Translations under genes and position numbers: made by a program
Part shown: piece by piece, positions 45,925 to 53,478 of the stretch
Numbering within the stretch: position 1 is the first letter of the stretch
How the letters are laid out: every line of letters starts with the position of its first letter
Assembly: GCA_023393455.1 (NCBI GenBank)
Contig: JAEWLJ010000027.1
Span: 25,535 to 89,534 of the forward strand
From: Methanobacteriota archaeon
GTDB taxonomy: Archaea; Halobacteriota; Methanomicrobia; Methanomicrobiales; Methanoculleaceae
Direction: 5' to 3'
Length of the DNA: 64,000 bases
The notes under the pieces: generated by a model
Seen by the model: only the letters and a program-made list of their open reading frames with translations
Database searches by the model: none
What the model was told of the DNA's origin: nothing

Positions 45925-47163
45925 TCAGGCGAACATCTCGCCGAAGGTGGTGTGGAAGTGGTGGCGGTCGAAGTCCACCGAGAGTTTGTCGATCGCCTTC
46001 ATGAAGTCTTCGCTGTTGACCGTATCGCGCTCCATCCTGATGGCGAACATCCCCGCCTCCATGCATATCGCCCGGAGGTCGGCGCCGTTCTTGCCCTCGG
46101 TGAGCCGGGAGACCTCCGAGAGGTTGACGTCCTCGCCGATGTTCATGTGCTGGGTGTGGATCTTCAGGATCGCAAGCCTCCCCTGGTGGTCGGGGAGCGG
46201 GATCTCGATCATCCGGTCGAACCGGCCCGGGCGGAGGAGGGCGCGGTCGAGGATATCGATCCGGTTGGTCGCCGCGACGATCTTGACGTCGCCCCGGTTG
46301 TCAAAGCCGTCCATCTCGGCGAGGAGCTGCATCAGCGTCCGCTGGACCTCGCGGTCGCCGGAGGTGGTCGAGTCGTTCCGGTGCGCGCCGATAGCATCGA
46401 TCTCGTCGATGAAGATGATCGACGGCGCCTTCTGCTTTGCGAGGTCGAAGAGTTCCCGGACCAGGCGGGCGCCCTCCCCGATGTACTTCTGCACCAGTTC
46501 CGAGCCGACCACGCGGAGGAAATGCGCGTTCGTCTGGTGGGCCACCGCTCGTGCGAGGAGGGTCTTCCCCGTGCCGGGCGGGCCGTAGAGGAGGACGCCC
46601 TTCGGCGGGGAGATGCCGACCTTCTCGAAGAGCTGCGGTTTCGTCAGGGGGAGCTCGACGGCTTCCCGGATCTCCTCGATCTGCGCTTCAAGGCCGCCGA
46701 TGTTCTCGTAGTTCTCCTCGGGGGACTCCACCAGTTCCATGCCGTAGATCTGCGCGTCGTAGCTCGTGGGGAGCACGTCCACGATGGCGAGGGACTGCTG
46801 GTTGAGCGTACAGCGCACACCCGGTTTGAGGAGTTCGGGGTCGATAAGCTGGGACGTACGGACCAGGAATCGCGGCCCTGCACTGCTTCTCACGATCACC
46901 CGGCTGTTATCAATAACGTCGGTAACTGTTCCGATCACGAGAGGAGGGCTTCTGAGCTGCTCGATCTCACTCTTGAGTTTCCGGAGTTCCCGTTCGTAGC
47001 GGATCTTCTGGGTTTCAACGTATCGTTTCTCGGACTCCATCTGGCGGAACTGCTCGCGTAGCTCCAGATTTCGGTTTTCGAGGTTCGTAATCCGTTCCAG
47101 GAGATACTGGTAGATGTCTTCACCGGTATCTTTCTCTGGCGCCTGCCGAGCGATATCTCCCAT
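45925..47163 (-). CDS. Proteasome-activating nucleotidase (PAN), copy 2
   Basis: The 412-residue AAA ATPase is a second PAN-type protein: N-terminal coiled coil (about residues 20-70, ITNLENRNLELREQFRQMESEKRY), OB domain, Walker A GPPGTGKT, FIDEIDAIG and ATNRIDILDRALLRPGRFDR. Its tail is EMFA, so the key Tyr of the hydrophobic-Tyr-X gate motif is replaced by Phe. It may form mixed rings with copy 1 or serve another protease. It diverges from the MBF1 gene over an AT-rich promoter region. Confidence 0.92.
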   Translation of the reverse strand: MGDIARQAPEKDTGEDIYQYLLERITNLENRNLELREQFRQMESEKRYVETQKIRYERELRKLKSEIEQLRSPPLVIGTVTDVIDNSRVIVRSSAGPRFLVRTSQLIDPELLKPGVRCTLNQQSLAIVDVLPTSYDAQIYGMELVESPEENYENIGGLEAQIEEIREAVELPLTKPQLFEKVGISPPKGVLLYGPPGTGKTLLARAVAHQTNAHFLRVVGSELVQKYIGEGARLVRELFDLAKQKAPSIIFIDEIDAIGAHRNDSTTSGDREVQRTLMQLLAEMDGFDNRGDVKIVAATNRIDILDRALLRPGRFDRMIEIPLPDHQGRLAILKIHTQHMNIGEDVNLSEVSRLTEGKNGADLRAICMEAGMFAIRMERDTVNSEDFMKAIDKLSVDFDRHHFHTTFGEMFA

Positions 47164-47220
47164 GGGTCTCCTCGATTAATTATATAGGTTAAAATGAATA
47201 TAAAATTGTTTGCGAGACTT
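47164..47220. promoter_or_regulatory. Divergent promoter between PAN copy 2 and MBF1
   Basis: The short gap is AT-rich (AATTATATAGGTT, 47176-47188), which provides TATA-like sequences in both directions. Initiation about 25 bases to the right of it favours ATG 47221 over ATG 47194 as the MBF1 start. Confidence 0.55.
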
Positions 47221-47712
47221 ATGCAGTGTGAACTATGCGGCGTTCCTATCACAGGACCGTCGAAAACAATACGGATCGAGGGTGCAGAGCTCTGCGTCTG
47301 CACGCGATGTGCAAAACACGGTACAGAAGTCCAGCAATCGCGCCGAAGAGGTGCCCCGCAGGCGAAGCCGGGAAGTGCCGCCCCACAGGCCCCCCGGAGG
47401 AGGGGCCGGGACGTCTTTGACCTGATGGAAGGAGAACTCGCCGAAGATTACGCCGACCGTATCCGGGCGGCCCGGGAGGAGAAGGAGTGGTCCTCGCTCG
47501 ATCTTGCACATGCGATCAAGGAGCGTGAGATCCTGGTCAAGAAGATCGAGAAGGGCGACCTCATCCCCGAAGACAACGTCCGCAAGAAACTCGAGAAGGC
47601 GCTCAATATCAGGCTGATCGACTCGGCCGAAGACAGCGCCTCCACGGGCGGACCCGGCCGGGTGACCATGACCGTCGGCGACGTCATATCGTTCAAGAAG
47701 AGCCGGAAATAA
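47221..47712 (+). CDS. MBF1-like transcription factor (Zn ribbon plus HTH)
   Basis: The 163-residue protein starts with a Zn ribbon (MQCELCGVPITG...CVCTRCAKHG), has a basic linker, then a helix-turn-helix (DYADRIRAAREEKEWSSLDLAHAIKEREILVKKIEKGDLIPEDNVRKKLEKALNI) characteristic of multiprotein-bridging factor 1. In archaea MBF1 binds ribosomes or bridges transcription factors. ATG 47221 was chosen as typical N-terminus and because it fits the promoter position. Divergent from PAN copy 2. Confidence 0.9.
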   Translation: MQCELCGVPITGPSKTIRIEGAELCVCTRCAKHGTEVQQSRRRGAPQAKPGSAAPQAPRRRGRDVFDLMEGELAEDYADRIRAAREEKEWSSLDLAHAIKEREILVKKIEKGDLIPEDNVRKKLEKALNIRLIDSAEDSASTGGPGRVTMTVGDVISFKKSRK

Positions 47713-47782
47713 GACAGACCGCCATATCTTTTTTCGCCGGGCCATCTCCGGTTCTGGATCCTCCTCCTGCGTGCAAATCCGG

Positions 47783-47794
47783 TATATATTTATA
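47783..47794 (+). promoter_or_regulatory. TATA box of the aromatic amino acid operon
   Basis: TATATATTTATA is the strongest TATA-like run in this stretch. Initiation about 25 bases on, near 47812, would give a leader of about 215 bases before the first aro gene, unusually long for this genome, and places ATG 47820 almost at the 5' end. Confidence 0.65.
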
Positions 47795-47819
47795 CAAAAA
47801 CACGGTAACGGTACTGCCA

Positions 47820-47867
47820 ATGCGTGGTGGATGTTTTTTCGCCGGTGACCGCTTTTATCTCGGTTAA
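47820..47867 (+). CDS. Possible 15-codon leader peptide with Phe/Tyr codons
   Basis: Starting just after the expected transcription start, this frame reads MRGGCFFAGDRFYLG and stops. Four of fifteen residues are Phe or Tyr. It would be translated in leaderless fashion. It is too short for statistical support and may be chance. Confidence 0.3.
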   Translation: MRGGCFFAGDRFYLG

Positions 47868-47979
47868 CGGAGTCGTCATCACGTACGCAGAAGCGATCTG
47901 CGAGTTTTTGACAGCCGGCATCCGTAACAGCGGAGCGGCAGCGTTCTATCGTTATTTTGCCTGGTTTATCCAGTTTTAA
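47827..47979 (+). CDS. Possible 50-codon leader peptide ending in an aromatic cluster
   Basis: From GTG 47827 (or 47824) the frame reads VDVFSPVTAFISVNGVVITY, then AEAICEFLTAGIRNSGAAAF and YRYFAWFIQF before TAA. Seven of the last eleven residues are Phe, Tyr or Trp, and the stop lies 5 bases before a hairpin that overlaps the ribosome site of the first aromatic gene. The frame overlaps the 15-codon frame. Its codon use is less GC-biased than normal genes, which argues for a short regulatory peptide or for chance. Confidence 0.35.
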   Translation: MDVFSPVTAFISVNGVVITYAEAICEFLTAGIRNSGAAAFYRYFAWFIQF

Positions 47980-47984
47980 TCACT

Positions 47985-48018
47985 CCCGGAAAGACTGCAT
48001 CATCAAAATCCGGGGAGG
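47985..48018 (+). promoter_or_regulatory. Hairpin overlapping the ribosome site of the first aro gene
   Basis: CCCGGA (47985-47990) pairs with TCCGGG (48009-48014) over an 18-base loop, and a T-G pair can extend it. The ribosome site GGGGAGG (48012-48018) starts inside the right arm, so the stem would block it. A ribosome ending at TAA 47977 would cover the left arm and free the site. Confidence 0.45.
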
Positions 48019-48027
48019 ACTATGGTT

Positions 48028-48819
48028 ATGAGAGGAAAAGAGATTCGTCTGGAACGTATCATGGATCGGAACACCGGCAGGACGATCATCGTGCCGCTCG
48101 ACCACGGGGTGACGCTCGGCCCCATCCCGGGACTCGTCGATATGGGGAAGACCATCGACCTGGTCGCCGAGGGCGGAGCGAACGCGGTGATCGGCCATGT
48201 GGGGCTTGCACTGCATGGGCATAGGGGGCATGGGCAGGATGTCGGCCTCATCATGCACCTCTCGGCGAGCACCAGCATCGGGCCCGACCCGAACGACAAG
48301 GTGCTCGTGAATACCGTCACGAACGCCCTGAAGATGGGCGCCGACGGCGTATCGGTGCATATCAACGTCGGCGCCGAGTCCGAGGCGCGGATGCTTGAAG
48401 ACCTTGGCAGGGTCGCGGTCGCCTGCATGGAGTGGGGGATGCCGCTCCTTGCGATGATGTACCCGCGGGGCAGGAAGGTCGCGGACGAGCACGACCTCGA
48501 GTGCGTCAAACTCTCTGCACGGGTGGCGGCGGAGTTCGGTGCCGATATCGTCAAGACCGTCTACACCGGCGACCCCGACTCGTTCCGGGAGGTGACGAGA
48601 GGATGCCCGGTGCCGGTCGTGGTCGCGGGCGGCTCGAAGACCGATGAGCGGGCGATCCTCGACCTGATCGAGGGCGCGATGGAGGGGGGTGCCGCCGGGA
48701 TATCGATCGGAAGGAACGCCTTCCAGCACCCGGCGCCCAATCGCCTTATCCGTGCCGCCGCACTGATCATTCATGAAGAGCGGTCGGCAGAGGAAGCGAT
48801 GGAGATCTTGAGGACGTGA
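48028..48819 (+). CDS. ADTH synthase-family aldolase, copy 1 (AroA')
   Basis: The 263-residue TIM-barrel class I aldolase matches 2-amino-3,7-dideoxy-D-threo-hept-6-ulosonate synthase and its sister aldolases: IVPLDHGVTLGP, GLIMHLSASTSIGPDPNDK, MMYPRG and DIVKTVYTGD with the Schiff-base Lys. It would make the first ring precursor of the archaeal shikimate route. ATG 48028 is used because it aligns with the start of copy 2 and has better spacing to GGGGAGG than ATG 48022. First gene of the operon. Confidence 0.88.
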   Translation: MRGKEIRLERIMDRNTGRTIIVPLDHGVTLGPIPGLVDMGKTIDLVAEGGANAVIGHVGLALHGHRGHGQDVGLIMHLSASTSIGPDPNDKVLVNTVTNALKMGADGVSVHINVGAESEARMLEDLGRVAVACMEWGMPLLAMMYPRGRKVADEHDLECVKLSARVAAEFGADIVKTVYTGDPDSFREVTRGCPVPVVVAGGSKTDERAILDLIEGAMEGGAAGISIGRNAFQHPAPNRLIRAAALIIHEERSAEEAMEILRT

Positions 48820-48823
48820 TGAC

Positions 48824-49609
48824 ATGATTGGAAAAGAGATCCGCCTTGAGCGGATAATGGACAGGAACACCGGCCGCGCCGTGATCATCCCCATGGATCA
48901 CGGGTTCACGATGGGCCAGATCGAAGGGCTCTGCAACATGACGGAGACCGTCAACGCGGTGAGCGAGGGCGGGGCAAACGCCATCGTCCTCCACAAGGGG
49001 ATGGTGAAGGGCGGGCACCGGAAGCACGGAAAGGATATCGGGCTTATCGTGCATCTCTCCGCGAGTACATCGATGAACCCCGACCCGAACGACAAGGTGA
49101 TCGTCTGCACCGTGGAGGAGGCGGTCGCGCTCGGCGCCGACGCGGTCTCGATCCATATCAACCTCGGCGCGCCAAACGAGTCGCGGATGCTCGAGTCGGC
49201 GGGCGGGGTGGTGCGGGACTGCAACCGCTGGGGGATACCGCTCCTGATCATGATCTACCCCCGCGGCAAGGGGATCGATCCCACGTCGCCGCAGTCGGTC
49301 GGGCACTGCGTTCGGGTGGCGGAAGAACTCGGGGCCGACCTGATCAAGACGAACTACACGGGCAACCCGGAGACATTCCGGCGGATCACCGCCGCCTGCT
49401 CGGTGCCGGTGATGATCGCCGGCGGCGAGAAGAGCGGGGACCTTGAGACGCTCACGACCATCCGGGACGCCGTCGGTGCGGGCGCGGCAGGCGTCTGCAT
49501 GGGACGAAACGCCTTCCAGCGCGACAATCCCGGCCGGTTCATCGCCGCGATCTCCCGGGTGGTGCACGAGGGCAAAAGCCCGGCCGAGGCCCTGGAGACC
49601 GGGCGATGA
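48824..49609 (+). CDS. ADTH synthase-family aldolase, copy 2
   Basis: This 261-residue paralogue follows copy 1 by 4 bases and shares its start (GKEIRLERIMDRNTGR). It keeps IIPMDHGFTMG, GLIVHLSASTSMNPDPNDK, MIYPRG and the Schiff-base Lys in DLIKTNYTGN. In Methanocaldococcus two such aldolases are used, one to form 6-deoxy-5-ketofructose 1-phosphate and one for ADTH; a split like that is likely here, but I cannot tell which copy does which. It overlaps the aroB' start by 4 bases. Confidence 0.88.
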   Translation: MIGKEIRLERIMDRNTGRAVIIPMDHGFTMGQIEGLCNMTETVNAVSEGGANAIVLHKGMVKGGHRKHGKDIGLIVHLSASTSMNPDPNDKVIVCTVEEAVALGADAVSIHINLGAPNESRMLESAGGVVRDCNRWGIPLLIMIYPRGKGIDPTSPQSVGHCVRVAEELGADLIKTNYTGNPETFRRITAACSVPVMIAGGEKSGDLETLTTIRDAVGAGAAGVCMGRNAFQRDNPGRFIAAISRVVHEGKSPAEALETGR

Positions 49610-50592
49610 AGCAGTTCTGGGTCGATGTCAGGCCGTGGAGGAAGGATCTCGCGACGACCGCGCTCGAGAGCGGTGCCGACGCCCTGGTCGTGGACGACGC
49701 AGAGCGGGTGCGGGAACTCGGGCGGGTGACCGCAATCGCAGAGAACGGCGATCTCGTCCCGGGAAAAGACGTCTTCGAGATCGAGATCGTCGACAAAGAG
49801 TCCGAGGAGGAGGCGCTCCGGCTCTCCCGGACGGGCTACGTCATCGTCCGGACGCGGGACTGGACGGTCATCCCGCTCGAGAACCTCGTCGCGCAGTCCG
49901 ACCGGATCATCGCCGCAGTCAAAAGCGCCGATGAGGCGGCGGTTGCCCTGACCGCCCTTGAGTGCGGGGCAGCGGGTGTCCTCCTCTCGACCGATGACCC
50001 GGCGGAGATCCGGCGGGTCGCGAAGACGGTCGCCGGCGCCGGCGCGCCCGTTTCCCTCGTCACATTCGATGTGACCCGGATCGTCCCCGTCGGGATGGGG
50101 GATAGGGTCTGCGTCGACACCTGCTCGATCCTCGCCGACGGGGAAGGGATGCTCGTCGGCAACACCTCCTCGGCATTCCTGATGGTGCACCCCGAGACGC
50201 TGGAGAACCCCTACGTGGCGCCGCGCCCGTTCCGGGTGAACGCCGGGGCGGTGCACGCCTACATCCTCCTCCCCGACGGGAAGACCGCGTACCTCGCTGA
50301 CCTCGCGGTGGGCGACAGGGTGCTCGTCGCGGAGCATACCGGCACGACCCATGACGCGGTCGTCGGCAGGGTGAAGATCGAGCGCCGTCCCCTCCTCCTC
50401 GTCGAGGCAAGAGCAGGCGACGCGACGGTGAGCCTGGTTCTCCAGAACGCCGAGACGATCCGGCTCGTCCGGGAGGACGGGACGGCCGTATCGGTCGCCG
50501 CCCTCGCGGTAGGGGACAGGGTGATCGGCAGCGTCGCGGAGGGCGGGCGGCACTTCGGCATCGCCGTCAAAGAGACGATCCTGGAGAAGTGA
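49606..50592 (+). CDS. 3-Dehydroquinate synthase II (AroB')
   Basis: The 328-residue protein matches the archaeal DHQ synthase II, which turns ADTH into 3-dehydroquinate with NAD+ by oxidative deamination and cyclisation. Signs are the start KQFWVDVRPWRKDLATTALESGADALVVDD, the middle VGNTSSAFLMVHPETLENPYVAPRPFRVNAGAVHAYILLPDGKTAYLADLAVGDRVLV and the C-terminal repeat of GDRVI-type turns. It is not related to bacterial AroB. Its start overlaps the second aldolase gene. Confidence 0.95.
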   Translation: MKQFWVDVRPWRKDLATTALESGADALVVDDAERVRELGRVTAIAENGDLVPGKDVFEIEIVDKESEEEALRLSRTGYVIVRTRDWTVIPLENLVAQSDRIIAAVKSADEAAVALTALECGAAGVLLSTDDPAEIRRVAKTVAGAGAPVSLVTFDVTRIVPVGMGDRVCVDTCSILADGEGMLVGNTSSAFLMVHPETLENPYVAPRPFRVNAGAVHAYILLPDGKTAYLADLAVGDRVLVAEHTGTTHDAVVGRVKIERRPLLLVEARAGDATVSLVLQNAETIRLVREDGTAVSVAALAVGDRVIGSVAEGGRHFGIAVKETILEK

Positions 50593-50597
50593 CGGGA

Positions 50598-51422
50598 ATG
50601 CTTGCAGGCATCATCGGCGGCACGGGGCAGATGGGCCGGTTCTTTGCCGGGGTCTTCGAGACCGCCGGATGGGAGACGATCGTCTCCGGGACCAAGACGT
50701 CGCTCTCCAACCGGGACGTCGCGGAGATGGCGGATCTCGTCATGGTCTCGGTTCCTATCCGCGCCACCGTCGGGGTGATCCGCGAGGTTGCGCCGCTCCT
50801 CTCAGAGGAGCAGGTCTTCTGCGACCTCACCTCCCTCAAGGCCGAGCCCGTCCGGGCGATGCTCGCCTCCCGCGCGGAGGTGATCGGGCTCCACCCGATG
50901 TTCGGGCCGGGCGCCGCGTCGCTCCAGGGCCAGACGATCGTCGCGACCCCGGCCCGGTGCAGCCCGGAGACCCTTGAAGGGCTCCTCTCCGTCTTCCGCG
51001 ACCAGGGGGCAGCGATCACCCTCTCGACGCCGGAAGACCACGACCGGATGATGGCGGTGATCCAGGGGCTCACCCACTTCGGGACGCTCGCAAAGGCGGA
51101 AGCCATCCGCCGGACCGGCACCGACGTCAGGGAGACGCTCACGTTCACGAGCCCCGTCTACCGGATCGAGATGGGCCTCGTCGGGCGGCTCCTCGCCCAG
51201 GATGCGGGGCTCTACGGTGACATCCTCCAGATGAACCCGGCCGTGCCGGAGGTGCTCGGGCTGTTCGAGGAGGGCGTCCGGACGCTCCGCGAGATCATCG
51301 AGTCGGGGGACGACGAACGGTTCAGGGCGTTCTTTGCCGAGAATGCCGGGCACTACGCCTCGTATCTCGCGGCGGCGACGGAAGAGACGGACGACCTCAT
51401 CAACCATGTGGTGAGCCGATGA
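50598..51422 (+). CDS. tyrA: Prephenate dehydrogenase
   Basis: The 274-residue enzyme has the dinucleotide loop GIIGGTGQMGRFF at the N-terminus, SVPIRATVGVI, LTSLKAEPVRAML, GLHPMFGPGA and VIQGLTHFGTLAKAEA. It oxidises and decarboxylates prephenate to 4-hydroxyphenylpyruvate for tyrosine. There is no chorismate mutase or ACT domain. I chose ATG 50598, the usual start before GIIGGTG; GTG 50589 overlaps the previous stop. Its stop overlaps pheA by 4 bases. Confidence 0.93.
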   Translation: MLAGIIGGTGQMGRFFAGVFETAGWETIVSGTKTSLSNRDVAEMADLVMVSVPIRATVGVIREVAPLLSEEQVFCDLTSLKAEPVRAMLASRAEVIGLHPMFGPGAASLQGQTIVATPARCSPETLEGLLSVFRDQGAAITLSTPEDHDRMMAVIQGLTHFGTLAKAEAIRRTGTDVRETLTFTSPVYRIEMGLVGRLLAQDAGLYGDILQMNPAVPEVLGLFEEGVRTLREIIESGDDERFRAFFAENAGHYASYLAAATEETDDLINHVVSR

Positions 51423-52213
51423 CCGTCGCAACACTCGGGCCGGCAGGGACGTTCAGCCACGAACTCGCGGTCAGGCTCTACGGGGACGACATCGAACTCC
51501 TGCCGACCATCCGCAGCATCATCAAACGCGTGGCGGCCGGCGGAGCGAAGGGGCTCGTGCCGATAGAGAACTCGGAGGCCGGTGGCGTGGGGGAGACGCT
51601 CCAGGGGCTCCTGGAGTTCGAGGTCTCGATCACCGCTGAAGCCTATATGCCCGTCCGGCACCACCTTGCGGCCCGGGGAGACCCCGGACGCCTCTCGGTC
51701 ATCTACGCGCACCCACAGACGCACGAGCAGTGCTCCGTCCTCCTCGACAGCCTTGGGGTGGAGGTCGTGCACACGAGCAGCAACGCGGCAAGCGCGATGG
51801 CGATGCAGAAGGACGAGCGTGCCGGAGCAGTCGTCTCGGAGACGGCGGCGATGGTTTACGGCCTTTCGATTGCCGAGCGGGACGTCCAGAACAGCGAGGG
51901 TAACACCACCCGGTTCATTGAGATATCCGCTCACCCCCGCGAGAGCGCGGGAACCACGAAGTGCAGCCTCATCGTCGATCCCGAACTCGACCGGGTCGGG
52001 CTCCTTGCCGATATCCTCGCGGTTTTCGCCCGGCGCGGGATCAACCTGACCCGGATCGAGTCGCGGCCGTCCCGCCGGGGCATGGGGAGGTACCTCTTCT
52101 TCATCGATATGGAGACTGCCGAAGGATGGCGGGAGGCAAAGGAGGAACTCAAGAGCATGACCACCGTCAGGGAACTCGGGTGTTATGCTCGTATGGAGGT
52201 TCCGGGGCTATGA
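51419..52213 (+). CDS. pheA: Prephenate dehydratase with ACT domain
   Basis: The 264-residue protein has the dehydratase part (MTVATLGPAGTFSHELA, GLVPIENSEAGGVGETL, AVVSETAAMVYGL, NTTRFIEI) and a C-terminal ACT domain (KCSLIVDPELDRVGLLADILAVFARRGINLTRIESRPSRRGMGRYLFFID) with the ESRP motif that usually binds phenylalanine for feedback inhibition. It converts prephenate to phenylpyruvate. No chorismate mutase domain is fused. Overlaps both neighbours by 4 bases. Confidence 0.96.
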   Translation: MTVATLGPAGTFSHELAVRLYGDDIELLPTIRSIIKRVAAGGAKGLVPIENSEAGGVGETLQGLLEFEVSITAEAYMPVRHHLAARGDPGRLSVIYAHPQTHEQCSVLLDSLGVEVVHTSSNAASAMAMQKDERAGAVVSETAAMVYGLSIAERDVQNSEGNTTRFIEISAHPRESAGTTKCSLIVDPELDRVGLLADILAVFARRGINLTRIESRPSRRGMGRYLFFIDMETAEGWREAKEELKSMTTVRELGCYARMEVPGL

Positions 52214-53478
52214 TCGCCAGGATCTCCCGGATCGGCCCGGTCGACGCGAGGTTCGAAGCGCCGCCCTCCAAGAGTTACACCCACCGGGCGCTGATCGCGG
52301 GAGCGCTCGCCTCGGGGAGAACGCGGATAACGAGGCCGCTCCGGGCGGCCGATACGGAACTGACCGCCCGGGGGCTCGAGAGTCTCGGGGTGCCGCTCGA
52401 GTGGCTGCCGGGGGAGATCGCTGTCGCCGGCTGCGGCGGCACCTTCCCCGCACCGGGAGAGGTGACGATCGACTGCGGGAACTCCGGGACGACGCTGCGG
52501 CTCCTCACCTCGGCGGCGCTCCTCGCCCGGCACCCGGTGGTGCTGACAGGAACCTCCCGGATGCTCGAGCGGCCGGTCGGCCCCCTTGCCGGGGCCCTCC
52601 GCAGACTCGGCGGCGACGTCACGTTTGTCGGCAAGCCCGGCTATCCTCCTATCCGGATCTCCGGCAGACTCAGGGGCGGGAGGACGGAGATCGACGGGAG
52701 CATCAGCAGCCAGTTCATCTCATCCATCCTGATGGCGGCGCCTTACGCGGACGAGGACGTGGAACTCACGCTCCCGGCGGCCCCGGCCTCACGGTCGTAT
52801 CTCGACGTGACCGCGGACGTGATGCTCGGGTTCGGTGCCCGCATAGAACGGCGGGGATACGACTGGTTCCGGGTCGAGAGCGGGAGAGCCTACCGGGGGA
52901 GGGACTACCCGGTCGAGGGCGACTACTCCTCGGCGTCCTACCTCTTCGCGGTCGCGGCCGTCTGCGGCGGGAGGGTCGCGGTCACGGGCCTCTCCCCGGA
53001 TTCCGTCCAGGGCGACCGCCGGTTCCTCGACGCCCTCGAGGCGATGGGGTGCCGGGTGACCGCCGGGGCCGACGCGGTGACGGTGGAGCGGACGGGAGGC
53101 CTCCGCGGGATCGAGATCGATATGTCCTCGTCCCCCGACACCGTCCAGACGCTCGCGGCGGTGGCGGCAACGGCAGGGTCGTCGACGACGATCACGGGGA
53201 CAGGGCACCTGCAGTACAAGGAGAGCGACCGCGTCGGGGTGACGGCGGATACCCTCCGGCGGATGGGTGCGGGGGTCGAGGTGACGAAGGACTCTCTCAC
53301 GATCACGCCCGCGCCCCTCCACGGTGTGGCCGTCGACCCGCACGACGACCACCGGACGGCGATGGCGTTTGCCGTCCTCGGGCTCGCGGTCGGAGGGATG
53401 GCGATCCATGACCCCGAATGCGTGGAGAAGTCCTTTCCCGGGTTCTGGGAAGCGCTCTACGGGGAGGGGCTGCTGTGA
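52210..53478 (+). CDS. aroA: 3-Phosphoshikimate 1-carboxyvinyltransferase (EPSP synthase)
   Basis: The 422-residue protein has the family motifs APPSKSYTHRALIAGALASG at the N-terminus, DCGNSGTTLRLLTSAALL, GSISSQFISSILMAAPYA, and VDPHDDHRTAMAFAVLGLAVGG near the C-terminus. It joins shikimate 3-phosphate with phosphoenolpyruvate. ATG 52210 overlaps the pheA stop, and its own stop overlaps the GTG start of the next gene. Length is slightly below the bacterial average. Confidence 0.96.
   Translation: MIARISRIGPVDARFEAPPSKSYTHRALIAGALASGRTRITRPLRAADTELTARGLESLGVPLEWLPGEIAVAGCGGTFPAPGEVTIDCGNSGTTLRLLTSAALLARHPVVLTGTSRMLERPVGPLAGALRRLGGDVTFVGKPGYPPIRISGRLRGGRTEIDGSISSQFISSILMAAPYADEDVELTLPAAPASRSYLDVTADVMLGFGARIERRGYDWFRVESGRAYRGRDYPVEGDYSSASYLFAVAAVCGGRVAVTGLSPDSVQGDRRFLDALEAMGCRVTAGADAVTVERTGGLRGIEIDMSSSPDTVQTLAAVAATAGSSTTITGTGHLQYKESDRVGVTADTLRRMGAGVEVTKDSLTITPAPLHGVAVDPHDDHRTAMAFAVLGLAVGGMAIHDPECVEKSFPGFWEALYGEGLL

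Larger units (their letters stand above)
47713..48027. other. Leader region of the aromatic operon
   Basis: The 315 bases before the first aro gene are AT-richer than their surroundings. They hold a strong TATA box, two small overlapping frames rich in aromatic codons, and a hairpin that overlaps the ribosome site of the first gene; each has its own entry. Confidence 0.6.
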
